Part shown: one piece after another, positions 7,777 through 17,107 of the stretch
Numbering within the stretch: the first letter of the stretch is position 1
Layout of the letters: every line of letters starts with the position of its first letter
Assembly (NCBI GenBank): GCA_027489535.1
Contig: JAIXZO010000011.1
Coordinates: 1 to 64,000, forward strand
Reading direction: 5' to 3'
Origin: Hyphomicrobiales bacterium
GTDB taxonomy: Bacteria; Pseudomonadota; Alphaproteobacteria; Rhizobiales; Beijerinckiaceae
DNA length: 64,000 nucleotides
The notes under the pieces: model-generated
Databases searched by the model: none
The model's input: the letters and a program-made list of their open reading frames with translations, nothing else
Told to the model about the DNA's origin: nothing
Made by a program: the position numbers and the translations under genes

Positions 7777-8657
7777 GCGTTCCCGCGAGCGCGGCCGTCC
7801 CCGCGCCCGCGACCGGCGTCGGCACGGCCGTTTTGATGATGGCCGGGGCGACGCTGTGCTTCACGAGCCTCGACGCCGTATTGAAGACGCTAGCGGGGCA
7901 TCATTCGCTCGGCATGGTGCTTTTCCTGCGCAATCTCGCGCAGGTGCTCATCATGCTCGCGCTGACGCCCGTGCTCGGCACGGGGATGTTCAGGACGCAG
8001 CATCCTTATCGGCAGGTGTTGCGCGGCGCATGCCTGATCGCGACGACGGGCTTCATCACGCTGTCGCTGCTGGCGCTGCCCATGGTGCAGACCTATGCGA
8101 TCACCTTTTCGACGCCGCTGATCGCGACCCTGATCGCGCTGGTGTTTCTGGGCGAGAAGCCGCGCCTCATCCAGTGGGGGCTGATCGTGTTCGGCTTCGC
8201 TGGCGTGATGATCGCGCTGCGGCCCGGCACGCCGGAATTCGGCCCGGCGCTGCTGTATCCGACCGCGATGGCCTGCTTCAACGCCACCTTCTACGTGCTG
8301 ACCCGCTTCGTCGGTCGCAACGATTCCCCGCTGACTTCGGTGTTCTGGTCCGCGGCGTCGGCCACGGCGATCACGGCTTTGGGGCTGCCGTTCTACTACG
8401 AGCCGTTCGGCTTGGCCGATCTCGGCCTCGTCGCGGTGGCGGGCGCGTTCGGCACCGGCGCGCATGTGCTCATCACCGGAGCGTTCAAACGGGCGCCCAC
8501 GGCGGTGGTGGCTCCGATGCTGTATACGCAGATCGTGTGGGCGCTGCTGCTCGGCTGGTTCGTTTTCGGAGAGACGCCGTCGGTCGCGGCGCTCGTCGGC
8601 GGTGCGGTGGTGGCGGCGAGCGGTATCGCCTTGGTCCGGGTGAAGCCTGCCGCCTGA
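7773..8657 (+). CDS. EamA/DMT family transporter
   Basis: The 294-residue hydrophobic protein has about ten predicted membrane segments in two repeats, with the DMT-type opening GATLCFTSLDAVLKTLAG and a second half ending GETPSVAALVGGAVVAASGI. Such proteins move metabolites across the inner membrane, often outward. The proposed TTG start at 7773 overlaps the SDR stop, indicating translational coupling; ATG codons at 7836/7839 would cut into the first membrane helix. It is the last gene of the GntR-SDR-EamA unit. Substrate unknown. Confidence 0.85.
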   Translation: MSVPASAAVPAPATGVGTAVLMMAGATLCFTSLDAVLKTLAGHHSLGMVLFLRNLAQVLIMLALTPVLGTGMFRTQHPYRQVLRGACLIATTGFITLSLLALPMVQTYAITFSTPLIATLIALVFLGEKPRLIQWGLIVFGFAGVMIALRPGTPEFGPALLYPTAMACFNATFYVLTRFVGRNDSPLTSVFWSAASATAITALGLPFYYEPFGLADLGLVAVAGAFGTGAHVLITGAFKRAPTAVVAPMLYTQIVWALLLGWFVFGETPSVAALVGGAVVAASGIALVRVKPAA

Positions 8658-8683
8658 CCGGGAGGCCCTCGACCCGCCGCGGC

Positions 8684-9217
8684 TCAACCTGCGCCCGCCA
8701 TGCCGCGACCACGCGCCGCGCCGCGCGCGTCCTCGACGCCTTGCGGATAGCCCGACCGGTCGGCATAGCGCTTGAACGATCCCGCCGGGCGGCGATGGGC
8801 GACCGTCACTGCCGTCGAACTCAACAAGTCCAACAGCGTGACGCCGAGCACCACCACCATCGCGACGGTGAGGTTCTCGTTGCGGCGCGCGCCGGGACGC
8901 ATTGCGTTGAACAGCGTGACGAGATCGACCACGTCGCCTGCGACGCGGCTCCACAGGCCCGCCTTCTTGTCGATGGACAGCGAGAGCAGCCCGCTCGCGA
9001 TCTCGCGCATGCCGTAGGCGCGCACGATGGTCTCCTTGCCCTGCAGGCCGAGCGGGCGGGTGATGCGGCCGGGCGCGAACAATTCCGCCGCACCCAGAGC
9101 GAGACTGAACCAGCCGAGGCCCTTGGCGAGACGATCCGGAAGGCCGAGCGAGCCGGAACCGGACTTCAAGAGGCGCGGGTCACGTTCGGAGCGGGCAAAC
9201 TGACTGAGAAACGTCAT
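8684..9217 (-). CDS. Small predicted inner-membrane protein, function unknown
   Basis: The 177-residue product has four hydrophobic stretches, including GLGWFSLALGAAELFAPG and LTVAMVVVLGVTLLDLLSS. A VRAYGMREIASGLL stretch is typical of uncharacterised membrane proteins often labelled cyclase/dehydrase. The start at 9217 is supported by GGAGGT six bases upstream. It lies 14 bp after the zinc dehydrogenase stop on the same strand and is probably cotranscribed with it. The C-terminus is polar and Gly/Arg rich. I infer no specific function. Confidence 0.8.
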   Translation of the reverse strand: MTFLSQFARSERDPRLLKSGSGSLGLPDRLAKGLGWFSLALGAAELFAPGRITRPLGLQGKETIVRAYGMREIASGLLSLSIDKKAGLWSRVAGDVVDLVTLFNAMRPGARRNENLTVAMVVVLGVTLLDLLSSTAVTVAHRRPAGSFKRYADRSGYPQGVEDARGAARGRGMAGAG

Positions 9218-9231
9218 GATCGGACCTCCGG

Positions 9232-10407
9232 TCAGGGTTTCAGGACGACCTTCACGCATTGGTCGCGCTTGTCGCGGAACAGCGGATACATCTCCGGCCC
9301 GTCTTCGAGAGAGGCGGTGTGGGTGATCACGAAGGAGGGGTCGAGCAGCCCGTCCTCGATCAGCTTCAAGAGCCCCTCGGTCCAGCGGTTCACATGGGTC
9401 TGGCCCATCCGGAACGTCAGGCCCTTGTTCATCGCGAGGCCGAACGGAATCTTGTCGACGAGGCCGGAATAGACGCCCGGGATAGAAATGACGCCCGCTG
9501 GCCGGCAGACATAGATCATCTCCCGCAGCACATGGCCGCGGTCGTTCTCCAGCATCATCATCTGCTTGGCGCGGTCGTAGACCGTGTCGGGCTGCGCGAA
9601 ACCGACATGGCTTTCCATGCCGACCGCATCGATGCAGGCGTCCGGCCCCTTGCCGCCGGTCAGTTCGTCGAGCCGCTCGATCACGCTTTCATCGTCGAAA
9701 TTGATCGCGACCGCGCCGCCAGCCGCCGCCATGCCGAGGCGCTCGGGCAGACGGTCGATGGCGATCACCTGCTTCGCGCCGAGCAGCACGGCGCTGCGGA
9801 TCGCCATCTGTCCCACGGGGCCGCAGCCCCATACGGCGACGGTGTCGGTCGGCTTGATGTCGCATTGCACGGCGGCCTGCCAGCCGGTCGGCAGAATGTC
9901 GCCGAGAAACAGCACCTGTTCGTCGGAAAGCGAGTCCGGCACCTTGATGTGCGTCCTGTCGGCAAAGGGTACGCGGACATATTCGGCCTGCCCGCCGGGA
10001 TAGCCGCCGGTGAGGTGGGTGTAGCCGAACAGCCCCGCCGTGGCGTGGCCGAACACGTTCTCCTGAATGCGGGCGTTGCGGTTGCTGCGCTCGCAGACGG
10101 AGAAATTGCCGCGCCGGCATTGGTCGCACTCGCCGCAGTAGATCGTAAAGGGCACGACGATGCGGTCGCCCTTTTGCAGCGCTCCGGCCGCGCCGCGCCC
10201 GACCTCCACCACTTCGCCCATCATCTCGTGGCCGACGATGTCGCCGGGCAGCATGGCGGGGATGAGGTTGTGGAAAAGGTGCAGGTCCGAGCCGCAGATG
10301 GCGCAACTGGTGACCTTGATGATGGCGTCCCGGTCGTCCTGGATCTCGGGGTCCGAGACCTCGTCGCAGCGGATGTCTTCTTTTCCGTGCCAGACCAAAG
10401 CGCGCAT
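9232..10407 (-). CDS. Zinc-dependent alcohol dehydrogenase, formaldehyde-dehydrogenase-like
   Basis: The product is 391 residues. It carries the catalytic zinc signature CAICGSDLH (residues about 35-43) and GHEMMGEVVEVG. The structural zinc cysteines lie in CGECDQCRRGNFSVC, and the nucleotide-binding motif is GCGPVGQMA. The insert in the C-terminal half and the overall length match the glutathione-independent formaldehyde dehydrogenase-like branch of the MDR family, not the shorter classical ADHs. It should oxidise an alcohol or aldehyde with NAD(P). The start follows AAAGGAGA. It appears to be the first gene of a two-gene unit with the downstream membrane protein. Confidence 0.92.
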   Translation of the reverse strand: MRALVWHGKEDIRCDEVSDPEIQDDRDAIIKVTSCAICGSDLHLFHNLIPAMLPGDIVGHEMMGEVVEVGRGAAGALQKGDRIVVPFTIYCGECDQCRRGNFSVCERSNRNARIQENVFGHATAGLFGYTHLTGGYPGGQAEYVRVPFADRTHIKVPDSLSDEQVLFLGDILPTGWQAAVQCDIKPTDTVAVWGCGPVGQMAIRSAVLLGAKQVIAIDRLPERLGMAAAGGAVAINFDDESVIERLDELTGGKGPDACIDAVGMESHVGFAQPDTVYDRAKQMMMLENDRGHVLREMIYVCRPAGVISIPGVYSGLVDKIPFGLAMNKGLTFRMGQTHVNRWTEGLLKLIEDGLLDPSFVITHTASLEDGPEMYPLFRDKRDQCVKVVLKP

Positions 10408-10496
10408 CGACCGTCTCCTTTGCGGATCAAACGAAGGTGCGCGGGCAAACCGCGCTCGCCGTTCAATCGTCGGGAGGCCGGGTCGTTCCGCCGCGA

Positions 10497-11024
10497 CTAC
10501 GGCGCGATGCGTTTCCAGAAGATGTCGGTATGGGTGAGCGAGCCGTCCGGATTCAGGGCGTAATCGGGGATGCGACCGGCGCAGGTCCAGCCCGCACGGC
10601 GATACAGCCGGTCGGCCGCAGGGCTTGCGGTGTCGAGGCACAGCAAGGTTCGGCCGAGCGCGCGCGCCGCCGGCTCCGCCGCCTCCATCAGCGCCGCGCC
10701 GAGGCCTTTGCCGCGATAAGCGGGGTGGACGAGCAGCTTGGCGACGTCGGCGCGATGCGGCTGATTCTCGGGCAGATCGACGATGACCTGCACGGTGCCG
10801 ACGGTGGTTTCCCCCTCGAAGGCGACGAGCAGCACGCGCTCGCCCCGCCCGACGCCCTCCGCCACGCGGGTCCAAAACGCGTCGGCGGCGTCGCGCGACA
10901 AGGGATGCATGAAGCTGACCGAAGCCCCGGCGTCCACGCATGCGATCAGGATCTCGGAAAGCGTCGGGACGAGCGCAAGCGCGGTCGATGCATCCACGGT
11001 GCGGACGGCGAGGGAAGGGGACAT
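10497..11024 (-). CDS. GNAT family N-acetyltransferase
   Basis: The 175-residue protein contains the acetyl-CoA binding motif A, VHPAYRGKGLGAALMEAAE, preceded by the strand VGTVQVIVDLP. The C-terminal ADRLYRRAGWTCAGRIPDYA is typical of GNAT enzymes. It should transfer an acetyl group to an amine of unknown identity. The ATG at 11024 (MSPSLAV) was preferred over a longer extension that has no family-like sequence. It is probably a single-gene unit; a repeat-rich region lies upstream. Confidence 0.9.
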   Translation of the reverse strand: MSPSLAVRTVDASTALALVPTLSEILIACVDAGASVSFMHPLSRDAADAFWTRVAEGVGRGERVLLVAFEGETTVGTVQVIVDLPENQPHRADVAKLLVHPAYRGKGLGAALMEAAEPAARALGRTLLCLDTASPAADRLYRRAGWTCAGRIPDYALNPDGSLTHTDIFWKRIAP

Positions 11025-11126
11025 ATGCGGAGCTCGGCATCCGGAGAGGGGTAGGCGAGGACAGCATGCGGCATGGCGGGGATCAAGCACGGGATGGGTA
11101 TCGAGCAGGCCGGGCTCGGCGAAAGT

Positions 11127-11280
11127 CTGGGTCCCGGGTCCGCTTCGCGGCCCGGGATGACACCGGTGGACCGAATAACAATGCGTGTTATCCCGGCCGA
11201 AGAGCCGGGACCCAGCCTGGTTCGCCGACGCGCATAAGAAAGCCTGGGTCCCGGGTCCGCTTCACGGCCCGGGATGACAC
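11127..11280. repeat. Dispersed palindrome family A, three copies
   Basis: Copies at about 11127-11163, 11185-11220 and 11242-11280. Each is a palindrome built from GGGTCCCGG and CCGGGATGACA arms around a short GC core; the middle copy is inverted relative to the others. The alternating orientation is like REP/BIME arrays. No coding potential is seen from 11025 to 11660; the 636-bp gap consists mostly of repeats. Confidence 0.88.
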
Positions 11281-11333
11281 CCGTGGATTGCGTGCGCCGT
11301 TTCCCCGTGTGCGTGCGGCGTTTCCCCCCGAAA

Positions 11334-11432
11334 TCCTCATGGTGAGGAGGCGCAAAGCGCCGTCTCTAACCACGTCGTCGCTCGGCCCGATGGTTCGAGA
11401 CGCGCGGCTTCCCCGCGCTCCTCACCATGAGG
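11334..11432. repeat. Dispersed inverted repeat family B, copy 1
   Basis: A roughly 99-bp element is bounded by CCTCATGGTGAGGAGG and CTCCTCACCATGAGG, with internal GCCGTCTC and GTTCGAGACG arms. It can fold into a long hairpin. Similar units recur at 12784-12880 and 27039-27143. Elements of this type are common in Hyphomicrobiales intergenic DNA. Confidence 0.85.
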
Positions 11433-11449
11433 TTGTCTGTAGGCGAAAG

Positions 11450-11603
11450 CCCGGGTCCCGGGTCCGCTTCGCGCCCCGGGATGACAGCGGTCGAGCGAAC
11501 ACAATGCGTGTCATCCCGGCCGAAGAGCCGGGACCCAGACTTGATCCCCGACGCGCATCAGAAAGCCTGGGTCCCGGGTCCGCTTCGCGGCCCGGGATGA
11601 CAC
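11450..11603. repeat. Dispersed palindrome family A, three further copies
   Basis: Copies at about 11450-11487, 11508-11540 (inverted) and 11565-11603. Sequence and alternation match the cluster at 11127-11280, and the linkers ACGCGCATMAGAAAGCCTGG are also shared. The whole block therefore looks like two duplicated triplets separated by a family B element. Confidence 0.88.
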
Positions 11604-11660
11604 ATGCATTCAACAAAGGTTTGTTTGGAAAAACCTCCCGCAACTTGCGATGGTCGCAGG

Positions 11661-12605
11661 ATGGCTGCTTTCCACGTCTTGTCTCGTCTGCTCCTCGTCG
11701 CGCTTTGCTTCATCGGTACGACGCCGTCTCTCGCACTTGATCCTTCCATGATCGAGGCTGCACGCACGATGCCCATTGCGGACATGCACATGCATCTCTC
11801 GCGCGGGCGGAGTGCGGAGTTTTATCGCGAGCAGATGGCGCGCAACGGCGTGCGGTGGGGCGGGGCCGTCGGCGGCGGGCCGCGCGACGACGTGGTCGCG
11901 ATGCGCGAGGCGCTGGGCCCGCATTATGTCGCGGCTCTCGGCCAGACCGAATTCTTCGCGACCTTTTTCGAGGGCGGCGCGGCGGCGCTGAGCGACGTCG
12001 AGCGGCCCCGGTTCAAGGCGCTTTTCGAGACGGCCGAGCGCGAATTCCAAACCGGCCGTGTCAAGGGATTCGGCGAGATTCACATCAACAATATGAGCCC
12101 GTTCTCGCCGGCCGGCACGCAGCGCAAGATCGCGCTGGAAAGCCCGGTGGTGCTGCGCATGTTCGAAATCGCGGACCGGCATCGCGGCTTCGTGCAGATC
12201 CACACGATGCGCGACAGCGGGATGGACGAGATCAAACGCGTCGCGGCCCGCTTCGCGCGGACGAAAATCATCCTCTCGCATTGCCTGCCGGGCGCACGGC
12301 CCGAAGACGTGGCCGAGTTGCTGTCGCGCACCAAAAACGTGTTTTGCGAACTCTCGGCGAAAGGCCCGGTCCACGGGCCGCGGTTCTTCTATTCGGGAGA
12401 CGGAATCAGGCCCGAATGGCGCAAAGTGATCGTCGCCCATGCCGACCGCTTCATGCTCGGCACCGATCCGTGCTGCGGACTGGAAGACCGCTACGACGAG
12501 ATGATCGCGGAAATTCGCACGATGCTGCTCCCCGATCTGCCGCCCGCGGTGATGCGCAAGGTGGCCTATGAGAACGCAGTGCGGATCTTGGGCCTGCCGA
12601 AATAG
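11661..12605 (+). CDS. Exported amidohydrolase-family (TIM-barrel metal-dependent hydrolase) protein
   Basis: The 314-residue protein starts with a Sec-type signal peptide (MAAFHVLSRLLLVALCFIG, likely cleaved near LA-LDPS). A metal-binding HxH motif lies in ADMHMHLS, histidines in VQIHTMRDSG and LSHCLPGA, and a late GTDPCCGLE aspartate. This pattern is that of the amidohydrolase_2 / decarboxylase-like barrel. It should act in the periplasm on an unknown amide, ester or carboxylate. The ATG at 11661 has only a weak ribosome site but directly precedes the signal peptide. It stands alone, with dispersed repeats on both sides. Confidence 0.85.
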   Translation: MAAFHVLSRLLLVALCFIGTTPSLALDPSMIEAARTMPIADMHMHLSRGRSAEFYREQMARNGVRWGGAVGGGPRDDVVAMREALGPHYVAALGQTEFFATFFEGGAAALSDVERPRFKALFETAEREFQTGRVKGFGEIHINNMSPFSPAGTQRKIALESPVVLRMFEIADRHRGFVQIHTMRDSGMDEIKRVAARFARTKIILSHCLPGARPEDVAELLSRTKNVFCELSAKGPVHGPRFFYSGDGIRPEWRKVIVAHADRFMLGTDPCCGLEDRYDEMIAEIRTMLLPDLPPAVMRKVAYENAVRILGLPK

Positions 12606-12649
12606 CGGATCGACGCCGCGCTTGGCTTCGATGGGGCGAAAAGCGCTCC

Positions 12650-12750
12650 GTGTCATCCCGGCCGGAGCGAAGCGCAGAGCCGGGACCCAGCCTTGTTCCA
12701 CGACGCGCGTCGCCTGGGTCCCGGGTCCGCTTCGCGGTCCGGGATGACAC
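12650..12750. repeat. Dispersed palindrome family A, two copies in opposite orientation
   Basis: Copies at about 12650-12692 and 12712-12750, immediately after the amidohydrolase stop. The pair is inverted and could form a long stem, acting as a terminator or mRNA stabiliser for the amidohydrolase gene. Confidence 0.85.
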
Positions 12751-12783
12751 TGGTGCCGTTAGTGCGTGCCGACCCCATGAAGC

Positions 12784-12880
12784 CCTCATGGCGGGAGGCG
12801 CGCAGCGCCGTCTCGAACCACGTGATGAGCGGCCGCGATGGTTCGAGACGCACGGCTTTGCCGCGCTCCTCACCATGAGG
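12784..12880. repeat. Dispersed inverted repeat family B, copy 2
   Basis: Bounded by CCTCATGGCGGGAGG and CTCCTCACCATGAGG with internal GCGCCGTCTCGAACCACG and GGTTCGAGACG arms. It lies between the family A pair and the moeA stop codon. The 12606-12903 gap holds no gene. Confidence 0.85.
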
Positions 12881-12903
12881 TCGTCCTGCCGCGATGGTTC
12901 GAG

Positions 12904-14112
12904 CTACAACCGAATGATCCGCACCGCGTCCCCCGCCGCAGCCGCGGGTGCTCCGGGCGGGCGGATCATCAGGGCGTCGGCTTCCGCGAAGACGCGGAGC
13001 ATGGAGGAATCCTGCCGGGAGAATTGCGCGACCTTGGGCGTGCCGTGCGCGTCGCGGCCGGTGATGCGGACGCGGACGTAATCCTGCCGCTTGTCGTTGG
13101 CGGGCACGGATTCCGCCAGAACCGCAAGCTCGGAGCGGTCCTCGCCGGCGCTCGGATCGCCGCAGAGCGCGCGCACCAAGGGCACGAGGAACAGATGCGC
13201 GCAGACGATGGCGGAAACCGGATTGCCCGGCAGGCCGAGAATGCGCGTGCGGCCGAGCCGCCCGAAAATCAGCGGCTTTCCCGGCCGCATGGCGATGCGC
13301 CAGAACCCCAATTCCATGCCCCGCGCGGTCAAGGCCGACTGCACCAGATCATGATCGCCGACCGAAGCGCCGCCGAGCGTGACGATGACGTCCGCGCCCA
13401 AGGCTTCGGCGCGCGCGATGCCGCGCTCCAAGGCCGGAAAGTCGTCCGTCGCGATGCCGAGATCGAGCGCGTCGCCGCCCGCCGCTTCCACCATCCCCGC
13501 CACCGCGTAGATGTTCGACGCGACGATCTGGTCGGGGCGCATCGGGTCGCCCGGGCGCACCAATTCGTCGCCGGTCGCGAGCAGCGCGACCTTCGGCCGG
13601 CGATGCACGGGAATCGTCGGCCGGCCCATCGCGGCGGCCAGCGCCACCGCGCGCGGGTCGAGCCGCTTGCCCGCACGGATCAAAACGTCGCCTTCGCGGA
13701 AGTCGAGACCCGCCGGGCGGACATGCCGCCCCTTGGCCTCGACGACGGTCGGCACGACGCCTTCGGCGTTCGCTTCGACGTTTTCCTGCAAGATCACGGT
13801 GTCCGCGCCCGCCGGCACGGGTGCGCCGGTGAAGATGCGCACGGCTTGGCCGGGGCCGACGCTGCCCGCAAACGCGCGGCCTGCCGGGGCTTCGCCGACG
13901 ACGGCGAGGGCGCGGCCGAGCGCGAGGTCTTCGGCGCGCGCGGCGTAGCCGTCCATCGCGGAGGAGGGGAAGGGCGGCTGCGTGCGCAGTGCGGCGAGGT
14001 CGGCCGAGGGGGTGCGGCCGCTCGCCGCGACGAGGGCGACGTCTTCCGGTTCCGTCGGCGTCGCGCCCGCGAGGATGCGGGCGAGGGCGTCTTCGACGGG
14101 CAGGAGCGACAT
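12904..14112 (-). CDS. moeA: Molybdopterin molybdenumtransferase MoeA
   Basis: The product is 402 residues, the normal length. It inserts molybdenum into adenylylated molybdopterin in the cytoplasm. Seen: the N-terminal DALARILAGATP region, PPFPSSAMDGYAAR (the conserved substrate-binding SAMDGYA loop), GQAVRIFTGAPVPAGADTV, VALLATGDELV and the C-terminal GGASVGDHDLVQ and LPGNPVSAIV motifs. It starts 2 bp after the moaC stop. It ends the ppiD-trp-moaC-moeA run; lexA, which often follows moeA in Hyphomicrobiales, is not here. Confidence 0.97.
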   Translation of the reverse strand: MSLLPVEDALARILAGATPTEPEDVALVAASGRTPSADLAALRTQPPFPSSAMDGYAARAEDLALGRALAVVGEAPAGRAFAGSVGPGQAVRIFTGAPVPAGADTVILQENVEANAEGVVPTVVEAKGRHVRPAGLDFREGDVLIRAGKRLDPRAVALAAAMGRPTIPVHRRPKVALLATGDELVRPGDPMRPDQIVASNIYAVAGMVEAAGGDALDLGIATDDFPALERGIARAEALGADVIVTLGGASVGDHDLVQSALTARGMELGFWRIAMRPGKPLIFGRLGRTRILGLPGNPVSAIVCAHLFLVPLVRALCGDPSAGEDRSELAVLAESVPANDKRQDYVRVRITGRDAHGTPKVAQFSRQDSSMLRVFAEADALMIRPPGAPAAAAGDAVRIIRL

Positions 14113-14114
14113 CG

Positions 14115-14594
14115 TCAGCCCTCCGCGCGCCAGTCGCCGGATTTGCCGCCGCTCTTCTCCAGCACGCGCACGCCTTCGATGCGCATGCCCCGGTCGGCGG
14201 CCTTCACCATGTCGTAGACCGTGAGGCAGGCGACGGACACGGCGGTCAAGGCCTCCATCTCGACGCCCGTCTGTCCGGCGAGCTTCGCCGTGGCGGTCAC
14301 GTGCACGCCGGGGAGATCGTCGTCGAGCACGAGATCGACCGCGATCTTGGACAGCAGCAGCGGATGGCAGAGCGGGATCAGCTCATGCGTCTTCTTCGCC
14401 GCCATGATGCCGGCGACGCGCGCCACGCCGAGCACGTCGCCCTTCTTGGCGTCGCCGGCGCGGATCAGCTCCAAGGTCTCGCGCAGCATCACCACGCGGC
14501 CCTCGGCCACGGCGATGCGGTGCGTCACGTCCTTCTCGGACACGTCGACCATCGAGGCCGCGCCGGAAGCGTCGATATGGGTGAGCTTGCTCAT
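14115..14594 (-). CDS. moaC: Cyclic pyranopterin monophosphate synthase MoaC
   Basis: This 159-residue protein catalyses the second step of molybdenum cofactor synthesis, forming cPMP from the MoaA product. Seen: [31 protein letters not shown] (substrate-site His/Cys region), [20 protein letters not shown] and the KSGGKSGDW ending. All are characteristic. Its start overlaps the trpC stop by 4 bp and it is followed at once by moeA, so it is translated from the same message as the trp genes. Confidence 0.98.
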   Translation of the reverse strand: MSKLTHIDASGAASMVDVSEKDVTHRIAVAEGRVVMLRETLELIRAGDAKKGDVLGVARVAGIMAAKKTHELIPLCHPLLLSKIAVDLVLDDDLPGVHVTATAKLAGQTGVEMEALTAVSVACLTVYDMVKAADRGMRIEGVRVLEKSGGKSGDWRAEG

Positions 14595-15406
14595 GCGCCG
14601 ATCATGGCCTTCTCGTCGCCGAAGAGAAGCGCTTTCGTCGCCGCGGTCACGTCCGGCTTGCGCATCAGGCTTTCGCCGACCAGCAGCGTGCGGACCTTCG
14701 CGCGGTCGAGGCGCAGCACGTCGTCATGGGTGAAGATGCCGCTCTCGCCGACGACGATGCGGTCGGCGGGAATGCGCGGGGCCAGTTCCTCCGTGACCGC
14801 GAGCGAGACTTCGAACGTGCGCAGATTGCGGTTGTTGATGCCCACGAGCTTGGTGCCGAGCGGCAGCGCGCGTTCCAGCTCCGGCCCGTCATGCACCTCG
14901 ACCAGCACGTCCATGCCGAGATCATGCGCGCAGGCGGTGAGGTCGCGCGCCTCCGCGTCCGTCACCGACGCCATGATGACGAGGATGCAATCCGCGCCCC
15001 AGGCCCGCGCCTCGTAGACCTGATAGGGCTCGAACATGAAGTCCTTGCGCAGCGCCGGCAGCTTTGTGGCGCCGCGGGCGGCGGTGAGAAATTCCGGCTT
15101 GCCCTGAAAGGACGGCTCGTCGGTCAGCACCGAAAGACAGGTCGCGCCGCCGTCCTGATAGGCCTTCGCCAGCGCCGGCGGGTCGAAATCGGCGCGGATG
15201 AGACCCTTGGACGGGCTCGCCTTCTTCACTTCCGCGATCAGCGCCGGGCGGCCGGCGGCCAGATGCGTCTCGATCGCGCGGGCGAAGCCGCGCGGCGCAT
15301 CCGCGCGGGCGGCGCGGCGCTTGATCTCGTCTGGAGAAACGTGCGCCTTCGCGGCCTCGATCTCGCGGCGCTTATAGACTTCGATCTTGGCGAGGATGTC
15401 GGACAT
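14591..15406 (-). CDS. trpC: Indole-3-glycerol phosphate synthase TrpC
   Basis: The 271-residue monofunctional TrpC closes the indole ring from CdRP in tryptophan synthesis. Characteristic pieces are [70 protein letters not shown] and [11 protein letters not shown], covering the catalytic lysines and glutamates of the barrel. It is not fused to TrpF. It lies 6 bp after trpD and overlaps moaC. Confidence 0.98.
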   Translation of the reverse strand: MSDILAKIEVYKRREIEAAKAHVSPDEIKRRAARADAPRGFARAIETHLAAGRPALIAEVKKASPSKGLIRADFDPPALAKAYQDGGATCLSVLTDEPSFQGKPEFLTAARGATKLPALRKDFMFEPYQVYEARAWGADCILVIMASVTDAEARDLTACAHDLGMDVLVEVHDGPELERALPLGTKLVGINNRNLRTFEVSLAVTEELAPRIPADRIVVGESGIFTHDDVLRLDRAKVRTLLVGESLMRKPDVTAATKALLFGDEKAMIGA

Positions 15407-15412
15407 GCGGGC

Positions 15413-16426
15413 TCAGGCGTTCGAGGCGGCGACGAGGGCGGCAAGCGTCTTCTGCGCGCGGCCGTCGTCCACCGCCGCGGCGGCGAGCACGACGCCTTCC
15501 TTGATCGTCTTGGCGCGGCCCGCCACCACCAGACCCGCGCCGGCATTCAGCAGCGCGACCTCGCGATAGGGCGTGCGCTTGCCGGCCAGCACGTCGCGCA
15601 AGGCGGCGGCATTGTGGGCGGCGTCGCCGCCCTTCAGATCGTCCGGCTTGGCGCGGTGCAGGCCCGCTTCCTCCGGGGTGATCGTGAAATGCCGGATCGT
15701 GCCGTGCTCGAGAGCGCAGACCTTGGTCTCGCCCGTCGTCGTCATCTCGTCCAAGCCGTCCGCGCCGTGGACCACCCACACCGTTTCGGAACCGAGCGTC
15801 TTGAGAACCTGCGCGAGCGATTCGAGCCAAGTCTCGGAGAATACGCCGAGAACCTGCTTCTTGACGCCCGCCGGATTGGACAGGGGGCCGAGCAGGTTGA
15901 AGATGGTGCGGGTGCCGAGTTCGACGCGCACCGGCGCGACGTGGCGCATCGAGGCGTGATGCGCGGGCGCGAACATGAAGCCGACGCCGGCGGCGCGGAC
16001 GCAGCGGTCGACGCCCGCAGGATCGAGTCCGATCTTGACGCCCAGCGCGGTCAGCACGTCCGCCGCGCCGGATTTGGAGGAGGCCGCGCGGTTGCCGTGC
16101 TTGGCGACATGCACGCCGCAGGCGGCGGCGATGATCGCGGCCAAGGTCGAGACGTTGTAGCTGCCGGAATTGTCGCCGCCGGTCCCGACGATGTCGATGC
16201 AGTCGGGGAGTGTCTCCACCTTCAGCATCTTGGCGCGCATTGCCTGCACCGCGCCGGTGATCTCGGCAACCGTCTCGCCGCGCACGCGCAGCGCCATCAG
16301 GAACGCGCCGGTCTGCGCGAGCGTGGACTCGCCCGACAGGATCACCGCGAAGGCGTGTTCGGCCTCTTCGCGCGTCAGCGGGCTGCCCGTGGCGAGCTTG
16401 GCGATGATCGGCTTGAACGAATCCAT
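15413..16426 (-). CDS. trpD: Anthranilate phosphoribosyltransferase TrpD
   Basis: The 337-residue enzyme joins anthranilate to PRPP. Seen: [20 protein letters not shown] (the PRPP-binding GTGGD loop), [20 protein letters not shown] and [20 protein letters not shown], then [20 protein letters not shown]. These are diagnostic of TrpD. The ATG at 16426 overlaps the trpG stop (ATGA), which also fixes the start. Confidence 0.98.
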   Translation of the reverse strand: MDSFKPIIAKLATGSPLTREEAEHAFAVILSGESTLAQTGAFLMALRVRGETVAEITGAVQAMRAKMLKVETLPDCIDIVGTGGDNSGSYNVSTLAAIIAAACGVHVAKHGNRAASSKSGAADVLTALGVKIGLDPAGVDRCVRAAGVGFMFAPAHHASMRHVAPVRVELGTRTIFNLLGPLSNPAGVKKQVLGVFSETWLESLAQVLKTLGSETVWVVHGADGLDEMTTTGETKVCALEHGTIRHFTITPEEAGLHRAKPDDLKGGDAAHNAAALRDVLAGKRTPYREVALLNAGAGLVVAGRAKTIKEGVVLAAAAVDDGRAQKTLAALVAASNA

Positions 16427-17043
16427 CAGCGGGAACCTGCGGCGGTCGGCCGGTGCGCCTTGTTCCAGGCGGCGGCGAGATCGAGGAAATTGCGGAAGAT
16501 CAGCAGCCCGTGCTCGGACAGGATGCTTTCGGGGTGGAACTGCACCCCGTGGACGGGAAGGGTGCGGTGCGAGGCGGCCATCACCAGCCCGTCCTCGCTC
16601 TCCGCCGTCACGGCCAGATCGGCGGGCATCGTATCGCGGTCGATCACGAGCGAGTGGTAGCGCGTGGCGCGGAACGGGGCGTTGATGCCGCGAAACACCG
16701 TCTCGCCGCGATGCGAGATCGTGGACACCTTGCCGTGCATCGGCAAAGGGGCGCGCACCACGTCGCCGCCGAAGGCCTGACCCATGGATTGCAGGCCCAA
16801 GCAGACCCCGAACATCGGAATGGTGCGGCCCGCCTTCGCGATCAGATCGAGGCAGATGCCCGCCTCGTTGGGCGTGCACGGACCGGGCGACAGCACGATG
16901 GCGTCGGGCTCCTCGGCCATGATCTCTTCGGAGGTCATGGCGTCGTTGCGCACCACCTTCACCTCCGCGCCGAGACGGCCGAGGTCGTGATAGAGGTTCC
17001 AGGTGAAGCTGTCGTAATTGTCGACGAGCGTGACGGCGGTCAT
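16426..17043 (-). CDS. trpG: Anthranilate synthase glutamine amidotransferase component TrpG
   Basis: The 205-residue class I glutamine amidotransferase supplies ammonia to TrpE. The nucleophile cysteine lies in [16 protein letters not shown], and the His/Glu pair in [10 protein letters not shown]. The opening [14 protein letters not shown] and [12 protein letters not shown] are typical of TrpG/PabA. Its position between trpE and trpD favours the tryptophan role, though PabA-type dual use cannot be excluded. The start MTAVTL at 17043 was chosen over a long upstream extension without similarity. A 64-bp gap separates it from trpE. Confidence 0.97.
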   Translation of the reverse strand: MTAVTLVDNYDSFTWNLYHDLGRLGAEVKVVRNDAMTSEEIMAEEPDAIVLSPGPCTPNEAGICLDLIAKAGRTIPMFGVCLGLQSMGQAFGGDVVRAPLPMHGKVSTISHRGETVFRGINAPFRATRYHSLVIDRDTMPADLAVTAESEDGLVMAASHRTLPVHGVQFHPESILSEHGLLIFRNFLDLAAAWNKAHRPTAAGSR

Positions 17044-17107
17044 GGGCGACGATCCGGGCGAACGAGCGCCTTTGTCGGCCGCGCGGCCGGAAGGGTCAAG
17101 GCGCGCA

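Noticed and set aside
11025-11660. Repeated units resembling a CRISPR array
   Set aside because: Units are palindromic, alternate in orientation and are irregularly spaced, with no uniform spacers and no cas genes.
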